Notes under the pieces: model-generated | Told to the model about the DNA's origin: nothing | The model's database searches: none | Seen by the model: the letters and a program-made list of their open reading frames with translations, nothing else | In this document: positions 12,876 to 24,050 of the stretch, piece after piece | Layout: each line of letters begins with the position of its first letter | How positions within the stretch are numbered: position 1 is the stretch's first letter | Origin: Trifolium pratense | Lineage: Eukaryota; Streptophyta; Magnoliopsida; Fabales; Fabaceae | NCBI RefSeq assembly: GCF_020283565.1 | Contig: NC_060060.1 | Coordinates: 34,224,001 to 34,288,000 of the forward strand | Direction: 5' to 3' | DNA length: 64,000 nt | Position numbers and translations under genes: made by a program

Positions 12876-13733
12876 GTACAAGCTTAATCTCCAGGTTATT
12901 GACAATACAGGGTCAATAACTTTTGTGATGTTTGACCGTGTTGTTTTCCAAGTTGTTGGATTGACTGCCCAGGATATGCTAGATTCTATGAACAATGTAA
13001 TATGATTTGTTTACCTATTTCTTGAGTTTTCATGTTTACCATTTGCATTGTTTGTACTCTTGTAATCCCTGGTTGTGTATCTGTATAGGATCCTAACTCA
13101 ACTACCTATCCAAGAGAGCTTGATGTGTTTATCAACAAGCGGATGCTTTTCAAGGTGGAAGTGACTGATGCTAATTTATACCGGAATTGGCGTGGTTATA
13201 CTGTGAAAAAGATGACTGCCGATGAGGAAATCATCAAGCAATTCACTACACTCCACGGGATAAATGTAGGCTTCAATCAATGTCAATTTCAATTTCATTC
13301 ATTTTGTAGTCCATCTTATAACGAGTTATTTTTATGGTTAAGTTTCAGTTAGATGATGATGCTAATGACACCAGCTTCAATCATTTGGAGTGTGAGTTGG
13401 GAGACAATGATCATCCGGTAAACTTATGATATTTTTGTATTAGATTAAATTAGTAATCACAGTGATTCAAGCTTTGATAAACATTCCTTTGATCATTGCT
13501 GTCTTTAGGCTGCACTTGATGGAGTTGAATCAAGCAATAATGCCCATATACCCGTTCCTCCTTCATCTCAGACTCCAACTAGCAAGCTAAGTGGCAAACA
13601 GGGGCCTGCTATTGCTGTGGTCGATGCTTCTTCCTCTGATAAGCCTATTGTGCAGAGGACTATAGATCTTGATGGGGATGATGCGACTCCAGCTGGTACC
13701 ATTGGTCCATCAACAGACAATCCAATTGATTAA
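12876..13733 (+). CDS. Replication-factor-A-like OB-fold protein, C-terminal exons (Helitron-borne)
   Basis: Four exons in frame: 12876-12996, 13089-13265, 13349-13417 and 13509-13733 (TAA). They read YKLNLQVIDNTGSITFVMFD then RVVFQVVGLTAQDML, then FKVEVTDANLYRNWRGYTVK, then an acidic, Ser/Pro-rich tail ending TIGPSTDNPID. This resembles the C-terminal OB fold of RPA1-like proteins that plant Helitrons commonly carry, where they are thought to bind single-stranded DNA during transposition. No stop or frameshift occurs in about 195 codons, so the piece is either recent or still selected. The usual N-terminal OB folds are not found upstream, where the E1 fragment sits instead. I treat it as truncated unless an upstream exon is shown. 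Confidence 0.65.
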
Positions 13734-14590
13734 GTCCACATTATCACTCCAAAGGATGACAACTTTCCCTGTGTCAAGACTGGTTGTTCTAAGTGATTGT
13801 GGCTGTCATGGTGTTTTCCTTTGTTCATGATAAGTGTATTTGGTCTTAGTTTCCTGTCTATTTGTCTTGGTGTTGCTGTTTGTCTACATGTTTTGTATCT
13901 TTTGATGTTTTATGTTCTACTATCTAATGTTTAGTGAATGCTTTATATAAGCATCCTTTTATGTACTATGTACCTGTTCCACATAATAAATGGAATCCAT
14001 CATGTAGTTATCTATTGCGTTTCAACTTACTTTCATATTTTTATTAGTTAGTAACACAGATGGATAGCCTCAGTGTGTGGGGAGGTCAGATGATGAACAT
14101 AAATTGGGAATAGAAGAACCAAAAAATAACTTACAGCTCATATAGACCGATCTAATTAAAGAACAAACTCATGTTTCTTTTAAATTAATGTGGAATGTTG
14201 TGAGTTATAAAAGCCATGACACTTGAAGAAATTCCTTGTGTATACTTTGAACCTATGTCTCGAGCCACTATCCTTGCCTCAAATAATGGACCTGTAATTA
14301 CAACATTAGATCGTATGAATTATCACCATGGCTCCGGTCCTCTCTGATCATACTAATTTACCAATGTGCTCTACATTTCTTGCAATTTAAGTTTCAAGTT
14401 TTAATGCTTTTATTCAATTTGGGATTTACTTTGTAATGTATGAACCAAGCATAATGCCTTGCAAAAGATTGGTGCTCTTTTAAATACCCTTTTGGTGATA
14501 TCTTATTATACTTGTGTCTAGCTTAATTTGGTCCATAGCATCCATGGCTGGCAACAACCATGACTGATTAATAAATGAAGTTCATACGAA

Positions 14591-14618
14591 CCCGTGCATC
14601 GCACGGGCTGGTCACTAG
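14591..14618 (+). other. Helitron 3' terminus: hairpin plus CTAG
   Basis: CCCGTGC-atc-GCACGGG is a perfect 7-bp stem, followed by ctggtcaCTAG and a target T. This is the Helitron termination signal and fixes the right border. Confidence 0.85.
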
Positions 14619-16554
14619 TTTTAATTAAGGCTTTATTTGTTACCTTTTTTTTTAGGTTTTTTTTTTCATACCACAAAATATTAAACTTATTTTTAATTGA
14701 AAACTTATTATAATATGGGCTTGTTTGAAAATAATTTATACAAATAAATAAAGTTCTATGTTGATTTATAAGTTTTTCTAATAAAAATTATATTTTTATA
14801 AGTTGTTTTATGATAAACTACGTTGAAAAGCTTATAATATAATAATAATACATAAAAACTTATTTATTTACATAACATGTTTCATATAAGTTTAAAAATA
14901 AGTCAATCCAAACAGATTCTATGTATCACTTTCACAAATGATCCATCGTTCACTATAGTGTTTATAAAATATATAAAATTTCATCTACGGCATATGTTAT
15001 CATTTGAAAGTATAAGTTAATGGTCATCTTCATTTTTACTATTGAAATAATGACTTAATAAATATTGATTTGTTTAAACTTTAAAACAACATAAAATAAA
15101 GATGTACATTAAACTGACATCAATCATGTCATTATTTTAACCTTAAAGATAAAGAAAAACGTAATTTTTTTTATTTGTAAATAATATTGTTGACGATCGT
15201 TAGCATTTTGAAAATTTTAAGCACTGGTTTATGATAGACCATCAATTTAAGGATATAACACACAATATTTTATTTTATAACAAGAGATTTAAATTGATCA
15301 TGAATGTATTCTTCCATGAGCGTTTTAGTTCAAATATTAAGTGGACAAATTTATTTTTTTTCAAGAATGTTGTACTTCTAAAGGAGAATGGAATCACTTA
15401 ATCATATGATTTAATCCATTCTGCTCATCCCATTCCACTCTCATCTATTTCGCTCCGCTCTATTTCATTATATTTCATCAATCCAAATAGAGTCTTAGTC
15501 TCTAAATATCACCCTAGTCCCGAAACTATTAAAATCAACTAAAGTATCTAAACTATTGTATTATCCAACTATTTAAATTTAATCCACAAACAATGCAAAT
15601 CAATTAAAAGGTCTCTAACCCTTAAAAAAAAAACCCTAAAAGGTCTCTAGTCTAAACTATTCTCTCAATCAACTATTTAGTCCTTCAATTAACACTCCTA
15701 TTAAATTGACCGATAGTAATCCTAAACTATGAAAACACACCAATTTAGGTGAGATTTTTTATGGAACAATCGTGAATATAGAGGAAAACTAATTTTAAAA
15801 ATGCTTAAAAAATATGACATATCATATAAGAGGCCGTTGAGTGAATATGTTAATAGTGGATAAGTTTAAACATCACACATTGTTGTAGATTAAAGAAGAG
15901 GAGATGTAATATTATTTAAGAATAAAATGGGACATATTTTTAGGTGCATTTTATCAGATGCTTTTTATGTGATTCTTAATAAAAATTAAATATGAATTTT
16001 ATGTTAAAAACCACACGAAAATCACCTAAAAAAATACACCTAAATTTTGTCTTTTTTTTTTTATATATATAAGTTGGCCTAATCCTTTCCTTTTTTTCCC
16101 CCACATATCTTCTTTTATTAGGTTCTTCTATTTTTTATTTTTTTTTTAGTTTTTATTACATTTTTTTTTATAAGTTGTTATATTATATGTTAGATTGAAT
16201 TACTATTTTTTTCTAACTATCTTTTATCGTGTTTTTTTTATAATCCCTTTTATCATGGTTTCTATTCCTATTTTTATGGGTAGATTTCTTTTAACTATTT
16301 TTTTTCTTTCTATTTTTATGTTTTGTATCTTCTTTTTTTTCCTATTTTTTTGTTTTGTATTTTTTATTTTTTTATCTTTAGAGGTAAAATTAGAAGATTT
16401 GCAATATTATTAAAAAATTGAGTTACTAGTATTTTTTATGCTTTTTTTTATCATGGTTTCTCTTCCTATTTTTATGTTTTGTATTTTTTGTATATTTTTT
16501 TTTTATCTTTTGAGGTAAAATTATATTTAAGAATAGAAGATTTGCAATATTATT
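14619..16554. other. Intergenic, AT-rich, degraded repeats
   Basis: No gene seen. Fragments such as aagtcaatccaaacagattct near 14900 and caatccaaatagagtctta near 15480 look like ends of old MITEs (the mirrored gtttggattg motif recurs at 45690). Contains the local duplication at 16251-16561. Confidence 0.5.
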
Positions 16555-16561
16555 AAAATTG
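16251..16561. repeat. Imperfect tandem duplication, T-rich
   Basis: tatcatggtttct...cctatttttatg through gatttgcaatattatta occurs at 16251-16420 and, with deletions, at 16449-16561. The SINE at 16572 landed at the end of the second copy. Confidence 0.7.
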
Positions 16562-16691
16562 ACGAGGACAAATAAGCCACTAGATTTGGTCTAGTGGTGA
16601 GGGATTTGGGTAATATGCATGAAGTCCTGGGTTCGATTCTCATTGCCAACATTATAAAAAAAATAAAAAAAATAAAAATTGATGAGGACAA
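16555..16691 (+). mobile_element. tRNA-derived SINE with 17-bp TSD
   Basis: Body 16572-16674. It has an A-box-like tggtctagtggtgag, a B box gggttcgattctc about 45 bp later, and an A-rich tail (aaaaaaaataaaaaaaat). Flanking TSDs are aaaattgaYgaggacaa at 16555-16571 and 16675-16691, with one mismatch. Internal pol III boxes, A-tail and TSD together define a SINE. About 100 bp long, it is short even for plants. Confidence 0.85.
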
Positions 16692-17683
16692 CTTATGCTT
16701 TTTAGCAGTAGTTTCTTTTAATATATTGATTTTCTTAATGATTTTAATATATTGTTAGTAGGCAATTTTTTTTGTTAGTAGACAATCAAACTTATGCAAA
16801 ATTAAGAATTAAACCATAGGATTCGCTAGAAAATATAAAACAAAGAATTAAACTGAAAACTACCTTATAAAAACAGACAACTACACAATGATACAACAAA
16901 GTATTAAAATAATATACCTACATTTTTAACTAAAATAAAGTTCGTAACTATTATAAAAGCCTCTTTTATATTAAATAACTAAGAATATTTAAGTAATTCG
17001 TTCTGTGTCCGTGGTGGATTTTATACATGATATCCGCATGTATGAATATTTTTGCCATCCCTACTCAAATGTGTATCTTTGTAAAAGAGAATTGGAGAGG
17101 TATGGCGAACAACACCTAAAGGTCTTCTACCGTGAAAACGGTTAATCAGGTGGGCAAATAAACTTTCATTCACATGATATAGTGGTTTCGACTTACTTTA
17201 ATTTGAAGTTACCGGTTAACGAGGGAAATGATTGGCATAGACTGGTGGTTGACGATGTAATACAAGTCAGTTCATATATTGTTGTTTGGCTCAAACTGAA
17301 CAACATGTAGATCTTAGGTGAGGAGGGAATTTCACTCTCTCCAAGTATGCATTGTTGTTTGGTTCTACTGCCAAGTGAAAAAATGTTTTTTAAAAAATTA
17401 ACAAAATGAATACGGTGATTTTGTTGTTAAATTGAAAGTCAAATATATGACTATTATTATGTGTTAATATTTTTTTCTCTTCTTTTAAGAAATTTTAGGT
17501 AATTAGAAAAAATATTTTTTAAAAATTTTATCATCGATGAATATCTGCGAATACCTTAAAACTCGTGGATTATCCGCTTAATGAATACTCGCACGAATAT
17601 GAAGCGGATACGAATATCATATTTATCCAATGAGGCGGACACATATATATACTATCGGCTCTCGTAGATATTCATTTACATCC
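16692..17683. other. Intergenic, partial MITE ends
   Basis: No gene seen. Two copies of a terminus reading ...gccatcccta (17053-17063) and ...tacatcccta (17678-17687), each preceded by ccgc/tatccgc-rich sequence, look like right ends of one MITE family. Matching left ends were not found. Confidence 0.4.
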
Positions 17684-17692
17684 CTACATTTG

Positions 17693-18550
17693 GAATTTTT
17701 TTTTCTACCTCAACAATTGTCAATCTACCCCAACATTAATTTTGAATTGACGAATTTACCCTCACATATAAACTAAAACCCTGAAGAAAAAAATTTGGTT
17801 ACCGGAACACTTTGGAAAAAAGTGTTCTGATATGTAAATTTTTTTTTTGTTACCGGAACACTTTGGAAAAAAGTGTTCAGGTATATAAAATTTTTCTAAA
17901 TTTTTTTTTACCTGAACACTTTGAAAAAAAGTGTGTAGGTATGTAAAAATTTTCCAAATTTATTTTGTTACCTACACACTTTGGAAAAAAGTGTTCAGGT
18001 ATGTAAAATTTTTATATTTTTTTTTTGTTACCTAAACACTTTGAAAAAAGTGTGTAGATATGTAAAATTTTTCCAAATTTATTTTGTTACCTACACACTT
18101 TGGAAAAAAGTGTTCAGGTATGTAAAATTTTTCTAATTTTTTTTTTTGTTACCTGAACGCTTTGAAAAAAAGTGTGTAGGTATGTAAAATCTTTCCAAAT
18201 TTATTTTGTTGGTAACAAAATAAATTTGGAAAATTTATACATTCCTACACACTTTTTTTCAAAGTGTTCAGGTAACAAAAAAAAACTAGAAAATTTTTAC
18301 ATACCTACACACTTTTTTTCAAAGTGTTCAGGTAAAAAAAAATTAGAAAAATTTTATATACCTGAACACTTTTTTCCAAAGTGTTCCGGTAACCCAAAAA
18401 AAATTTACATATCAGAACACTTTTTTTCAAAGTGTTCGGTAACTGAATTTTTTTCTTCAGGGTTTTAGTTTATATATGAGGGTAAATTCGTCCATTCAAA
18501 ATTAATGTTGGGGTAGATTGACAATTGTTGGGGTAGAAAAAAAAATTTCT
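17693..18550. mobile_element. Foldback element with internal short repeats, 9-bp TSD
   Basis: Left arm begins gaatttttttttctacc and the right arm ends with its reverse complement; the arms pair along hundreds of bases about a centre near 18210. The TSD ctacatttg is at 17684-17692 and 18551-18559. Most of the interior is a tandem array of units of roughly 65-70 bp containing a-c-a-c-t-t-t-g-g-aaaaaa-g-t-g-t small palindromes, with about three more copies on the left arm. The 9-bp TSD suggests a Mutator-like non-autonomous element. No protein gene. Confidence 0.8.
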
Positions 18551-18563
18551 CTACATTTGAGGT

Positions 18564-18778
18564 TAGGGGTGCTCAAATCCAAACCAATCCAAATAAAAAC
18601 CGAAAATCGATCCAAAAAAACCGAAAACCGCAAAAAACCGAAGTTTTTTGGATGTGTTTGGATGTTCTTTTGTGAAAACCGCTGGATCGGATCGGATTTC
18701 GGATTGATTTCTTAAAATCGATCCAAACCGAACCAAACCGCATACATATATTTTAATATTTATTTATCTTTTTATTAG

Positions 18779-18841
<63 letters not shown>

Positions 18842-19277
18842 CATTAACCTTTTTTTTTCATTTTAAATTTTGTTAATTAATTTAATCTATTTTAAATTTT
18901 GTTAATACTATATGTTAGTTTAATTTAATCTTTTTTTTTTACTTTTTATATGTTTCGAATATAATTGGTAATTGTCATTCCAAAATATTAATTTTCAATA
19001 TATTATATGTTATATTTTACATCAAACTTAATATTTATTTTGTCAAAAATGTCAAACTATTATTTTGTAGCGTTTTTTATAATATTTATATTTATTAAAA
19101 AAAATAACAATTTATAATTTGGATATCCAAAAACCGATCCAAATTAAACCGCATAATATTGGATCGGATTTTTTTTATTTGTCATCCAAAACCGAATCAA
19201 ACCGCAAATGAATTTATTTTTGGATCGGATGTGTTTTTGCCTCAAAATCGATCCAAACCGAACCGCGAGCACCCCTA
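18564..19277. mobile_element. hAT-type MITE, 714 bp, perfect 8-bp TSD
   Basis: Terminal inverted repeats TAGGGGTGCTC and GAGCACCCCTA; 8-bp TSD tttgaggt at 18556-18563 and 19278-19285. The interior is rich in inverted ggatcggat / atccaaaccg motifs and holds a (TA)n tract at about 18786-18839. Eight-bp TSD plus TAGGGGTG ends place it in the hAT superfamily. No transposase frame. Confidence 0.88.
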
Positions 19278-19589
19278 TTTGAGGTTAACACAAGAGTCTG
19301 TTTGGGTTGAAGCCCCATCCTTTTTTTTTTTCTATTAATTTCTTCTCTCCAGTGAAGTTACAATTTTTCATCCTGAGAGAAATCAGTGTAACGTTTCCTC
19401 CGATATTAAGGGGTAAAAAATTCCCCCTTTTTGTTTTCATTCTTTGTCTATTATCGATATACCCCACGTACTCTACGTCTTGTAGAAGATAAAGTGCTTG
19501 AGTCCGATGCGGAAGCAACATTGTTTCTACAGAATAATTTGTAGTAAGAATACAGAAGGAGAATTTTTCAAAGTTATAGTCCAAGAAAC

Positions 19590-20361
19590 TAGGGGTGTAC
19601 ATGGGTTGGGCAAATCCGGTCGATCCGGTCAAACCCACCCAACCCAAAAAAGTGGGTTGGGTCGGGCAAGTGGGTGGATATGGATTTCAAAAATGAAAAA
19701 CCCATTAAAAAAATCGGGTTTAGGGTAAAACCGGACCCAACCCAAAAAACCCACTAACCCACTAGTGCTATGTTTCTTGAATTTTTTTTATGAAAATACT
19801 AAAGATTTTTTCATTTGATTATTAAATATTTTTTATATTGAAAATGAGTTATACTATTTTTTACGAAAATAAAAAAGATTGAATAATTTTTATAAATAAA
19901 TATGATAACTTTTCGCATTATTTTTTAAAAATTTTAAAAAATTGAATAATTTTCATAAACAAATATAGTGATTCATGGTATAGTCATTTGATATTAAAAA
20001 AAGCAAAAAAATCATTTGGATAACACGCTATCCAACCCGTAAATTAGTAGATTTACACACAAAAATGGGTGATTATTTTTTATAGTGAAAAAAAGTTACC
20101 CTATTTTTCAAGAAAATACATTGATTGAGTTATTTTTTATGAGAAAATATGATGATTCAATATTTAGATATTTAATAAAAAAAATAGAAAAATAATTTGG
20201 GTAACCCACAACCCAACCCAATCCAACCCGGAAATTAGTGGATTTACCCAACCCGGTCCAATGTTATAACGGGTGGTTATTTTACTAAACCCAACCCGGA
20301 GTACCATATGTGGTTTGGGTTTTGGCCAAACCCAACCCAATCCGGCCCACGTACACCCCTA
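19590..20361. mobile_element. hAT-type MITE, 772 bp, perfect 8-bp TSD
   Basis: TIRs TAGGGGTGTAC and GTACACCCCTA; TSD caagaaac at 19582-19589 and 20362-20369. Subterminal regions are filled with gggttggg / cccaaccc motifs on opposite strands. Same terminal core as the element at 18564 but a different interior, so a related family. Non-coding. Confidence 0.9.
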
Positions 20362-20579
20362 CAAGAAACAGTTTCAGCACACAAATATGAACAAAATTAA
20401 CCTTCTCCCAAACATAAATATCCAAAATTTGCATAATAAGGAACTCATTCAGAACTTAGAAGCGGATTAGAATCTAAAGAATAAATTTCTTTTCACCTTA
20501 ATACATTGTTTCAAATCAGAATGCTAAACATTAAGTGACATTTAATCATATATCCCTGGTTTTTCTTAGAATTGGATAT

Positions 20580-20835
20580 TGAGTCTAATTCAACCTTACA
20601 AAACCGGCTTGTAAGGTGACGATTGCCTTTTAACATCCCCGCCCAGTACTATTGGGCTTGGTGTGTGAATATAAATGATAGGTGGACCTATAGCAGAAAC
20701 CAAATAATAACAGGTGGCCTAACAAATCTTGGAGAGACTTTGATACCATCTTACTAAATCCATGAGATAGTGATATTTTACTCCACAAAATTATATTCCA
20801 CTCAATAAAGTTCATAAAATTCAATCAACAAGAAA
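20580..20835 (-). mobile_element. LTR-retrotransposon or TRIM fragment
   Basis: Carries accggcttgtaaggtga and, on the minus strand, tggtatcaaagtc at about 20732-20744, close to the plant initiator-tRNA primer binding site TGGTATCAGAGC. These motifs are common in a legume low-copy LTR family. No matching second LTR or TSD was found, so borders are approximate. Confidence 0.5.
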
Positions 20836-20951
20836 TTAGTTTAAATAGTAAGGATCAGAGAGGTACGTAGAATCTAGTCTAATTAATAGAGATTACTAAA
20901 CTCAATTCATTCACAATTGGAGTGAAGAGAAAAGAGTTGGATGTTTTATTA

Positions 20952-20980
20952 CTAGATTTCCCACCCGTGCGACGCACGGG
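20952..20980 (-). mobile_element. Second Helitron 3' terminus, opposite orientation
   Basis: Read on the minus strand: CCCGTGC-gtc-GCACGGG hairpin (20980-20964), then tgggaaatCTAG with T next. Same hairpin stem as the Helitron ending at 14618 with a different loop, so the same lineage. Its body extends to higher coordinates, but I could not locate a TC 5' end before 22278. Confidence 0.72.
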
Positions 20981-22277
20981 GAAGAATTTATTTATATGAT
21001 ATGGTTTTATATTTCGTTTGTTAGTACGACCAATAAATAATTTCACATAATATTCCGATATCATTATAAATTAAACTAAATATAATACGACATTGTCATT
21101 AGATTAGAGGGATAATCTTTATCTAATTAAATACAACACTTAAGATTATATGATTAAATAATGACATAAGATTTTTTAAATATAACAAATTAGACAAATG
21201 TTAATTATTAACGTAATACAACCATATAATAAGGAAAATATAATAAAGGCTACATAAAATCATACAACTCCAATGCATTTTTTAGATATATAAAATTTGA
21301 AAATTAATATTAAATTTAATGGATAAACAAAATGGATACACAAAACATAGAGCGTATAATAAATGCTACATAGAAAAAGGAAAGCATAAAAATTTAATAG
21401 AGTGTTACTATACTAATTAATCTATGAAAGCATAAAAAAAAAGGAAAGACAAAACAATTTTTTTTTGACACAATTAAAGACTAAACAATTAAACTAAACA
21501 AAATAAATATTTCATTTCATTTAGGATGATTTTCCTAGTGTCACAAGAGGCACTATATAGAGACTATTACTAATGAATAATAAGCTCAATGAACCTAAGG
21601 GCTAAAAAAAGTCCAACTATAAAACAATTAAAATAAAAATCAACTAATATAAATACTACTCTATTTTTTAGGCATTTGAGTGAATAGAAGGTGTTGTTAG
21701 TGAAATTATGAAACACTAAAAAGTGTTGGCCTGATGTGATTGTTTTCATTTTCACTGGAGGAATTAAAGAAAGATCAGATACTATATGATAGATCATATA
21801 TAGTAATAATTCTTGTCTTATTTGGTCATGTAGGCATTGGGTTTGCATGAACATACATAATTGTCACGAAACTGCACGATATAGTTTATGAATAACTAAC
21901 AACCAATTAAATGTGTATGAGAAAAGTCAAGCCAATAAAAACAATACAAGTCTGTTTTCGTGTCTTAAAATATGATAATATGAGGATTAGATAGTATTAG
22001 GCACATTGTGTTACACGTTACACGTAAACCATGGTTGCCAATAATTAGGTGGCATGGAAACAGCTAGCGTGGAAGCAACAAATATATATTCTTGACATCA
22101 TCATCCATCGTGATCATCCATTCCTTTATATACCACCCACCAATATATATATATATACCCACCAATACCACATACACCTAATTAGCCTTAATTAGTCTTG
22201 TCCCAAATATTAATTCATTCACATTATTAATTAATTAAAACAAGCTAGCTAACTATATATAATATAGGTGATCAATA
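20981..22277. other. Intergenic, Helitron remainder and DMP upstream region
   Basis: AT-rich and non-coding, probably Helitron interior for an unknown distance. Contains a T-tract micro-insertion between imperfect 13-bp repeats (21448-21460 and 21478-21490). Confidence 0.45.
22125..22134 (+). promoter_or_regulatory. Probable TATA box of the DMP gene
   Basis: tttatatacc, about 145 bp before the ATG at 22278; a second TATA-rich stretch (atatatatatata) follows at about 22144. Position fits a plant TATA box followed by a leader of about 100 bases. Confidence 0.45.
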
Positions 22278-22943
22278 ATGTCGTCGGTTAGACAACGTCC
22301 ATCCAACAATGAATCGGAAGAAACAGCAGCAGGGGATCAGAACCTTACCGGAACCCCATCTGGAATTAGTCGCTCCTCAAGACGACGCGCAGTATCTGGA
22401 GCACTTACCGGAACAGCCAACTTGGCGAACCTACTTCCTACGGGAACCCTCTTGGCATTCCAGATTCTAACGCCAGTGTTCACAAACAATGGAGCTTGTG
22501 ACTCCGTTACGCGCATCCTCACACTCCTACTCCTCCTCTTGCTGGCAATCTCTTGTTTTCTCGCATGTTTCACTGACACCGTCAAGGCATCAGATGGAAG
22601 AATTTACCATGGTCTCGCAACCTTCAAAGGTCTCTGGCTATTTGACTACTCACCTGTTGATGACTTGTCCAACACGTTACCTGATTTGAGCAAGTATAAG
22701 CTTAGGCTCATTGATTTAATTCATGCATTTTTGTCAGTTCTTGTCTTCTTTTCTGTTGTATTGAGGGACAACAATGTGTTGACATGTTATTACCCGCAAC
22801 CACCACATCGTGAGACTAAGGAGGTTCTGGACATTGTACCTCTTGGAATTGGACTTCTATGCAGCTTGCTCTTTCTTGTTTTTCCTACCACCAGACATGG
22901 GATTGGCTACCCTGTTACACCTGCTGCTGCACCCAAATACTAG
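22278..22943 (+). CDS. DUF679 membrane protein (DMP family), 221 aa
   Basis: Single exon, as usual for DMP genes. A polar N-terminus (residues 1-45) is followed by the family core: LANLLPTGTLLAFQILTPVF (about 48-67), then RILTLLLLLLLAISCFLACF with the nearby FTDTVKASDGRIYHGLAT motif, then KYKLRLIDLIHAFLSVLVFF, then VLDIVPLGIGLLCSLLFLVF and PTTRHGIGYP. Four membrane segments are predicted. DMPs sit in tonoplast, ER or plasma membrane. Members act in senescence-linked membrane remodelling, and the DMP8/9 branch acts in gamete fusion. This sequence looks closer to the DMP1-7 type than to DMP8/9 from its N-terminus and the SDGRIYHGLATFKGLW block, so I would not assign a fertilisation role. Start chosen because it is the first ATG and gives the usual length. 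Confidence 0.93.
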   Translation: MSSVRQRPSNNESEETAAGDQNLTGTPSGISRSSRRRAVSGALTGTANLANLLPTGTLLAFQILTPVFTNNGACDSVTRILTLLLLLLLAISCFLACFTDTVKASDGRIYHGLATFKGLWLFDYSPVDDLSNTLPDLSKYKLRLIDLIHAFLSVLVFFSVVLRDNNVLTCYYPQPPHRETKEVLDIVPLGIGLLCSLLFLVFPTTRHGIGYPVTPAAAPKY

Positions 22944-24017
22944 CACTCTACTTCATTTTTTGCTACTATATTCTAATTAGTTTAGTTAGTTACTTAATTA
23001 CTGCTTTGCTTTCTAATTCTTCATGCATAAATATTCCCTCATCTGTTATTGTACATTAATTATTTATTTACTTCAACTGAATTGAATTAAAAAATTGGCT
23101 TGTTTATTAAGCAGACTCCCACACGGCACTACTTTCTATTATTTTCTGCTCTGTCATGACTTGGAGTGCTGGAATCAATTTGTAACCATTTCTTCTAGTA
23201 TCTTACAACACAACTTCGATCATACTAGGTTTCTTACATCAATCAAAGATTTTACTAAATTAATGATTCTGTATTAGCAATAACACTTTCCAAAGAAGTT
23301 GAAATAGGGTTAATAATACAATGTCTGACTTTCACATCGGCTCAATAATTTTTTCTGAGCAGCAAGAGTACACAACTTAAAGAATACAAAATTGTCTCAA
23401 TACAATAAAAATAGTTCTAAGTTCTAAAATTCAAAAAAGGTTTCACCTTCTTGAAGGTGAACATATCAAATGATGTTTTATGTATGGGGGTGTTCGCGTC
23501 CTAAAAGGTGAACATGTAAAATCACAGAGTTTGCATTTTTTCAATGCTCGCTTTTTAGAATGTGAAGTGGTATTTTTGAAAAATCAGGGGGCGCGCAAGA
23601 AGGAAGTAGGCGTAAAAAGAAAAGTGAAACATTGGTGCGTTTTGGGCCGGTATAGGTCTTTTCACAAATAAAAGTGGGCTTGGGCTACTAAACTATCGTT
23701 TTGGGCCATGTAACTTCTTAAATAATTTAATAATTTCGTTAATTTATGTTTCTCTTTTTTATTTGAGCACTTAAGAAACCTGGATGCATTGTTAAAATGT
23801 AAGGACAGTGTCACAATTTTTGTTAAGGAAATGAAGTAAAACAATTATATGATAATTAACTTTAACATGTATATATTATTATTATTATACATAAAATAAA
23901 ATAAGTACAAGTGAAGAGAGTTGATGAACTCACTATGATTTTAACTAGCTAATACACTCCTTTTAAAGAAGTGCAAACCGTAGTAATTATTCCTACACTT
24001 CTTCTATGGTTACCAAA

Positions 24018-24050
<33 letters not shown>

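Larger units (their letters stand above)
6739..14618 (+). mobile_element. Helitron, 7.88 kb, with captured gene fragments
   Basis: The left end is A/TCTTATTATACTAAAAG, a typical plant Helitron 5' terminus beginning with TC. The right end is a 7-bp hairpin CCCGTGC-atc-GCACGGG (14591-14607) followed 7 bp later by CTAG, with T next, as expected for insertion between A and T without TSD. The interior has intron-bearing fragments of several host genes plus an OB-fold gene. I see no RepHel helicase, so it looks non-autonomous. The termini are directly visible; that both belong to one insertion is inferred, since no empty site is available. Confidence 0.8.

Noticed and set aside
16577..16650. Possible tRNA gene (A and B boxes)
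   Set aside because: No acceptor stem or anticodon arm can be drawn; A-tail and TSD show a SINE.
18172..18468. 98-codon open frame with repeated FSKCSGN-type units
   Set aside because: It lies wholly in the right arm of the foldback element; the apparent protein repeat is the DNA repeat read in a frame divisible by three.
22337..22585. 82-codon antisense frame in the DMP gene
   Set aside because: Shadow of the DMP coding frame.
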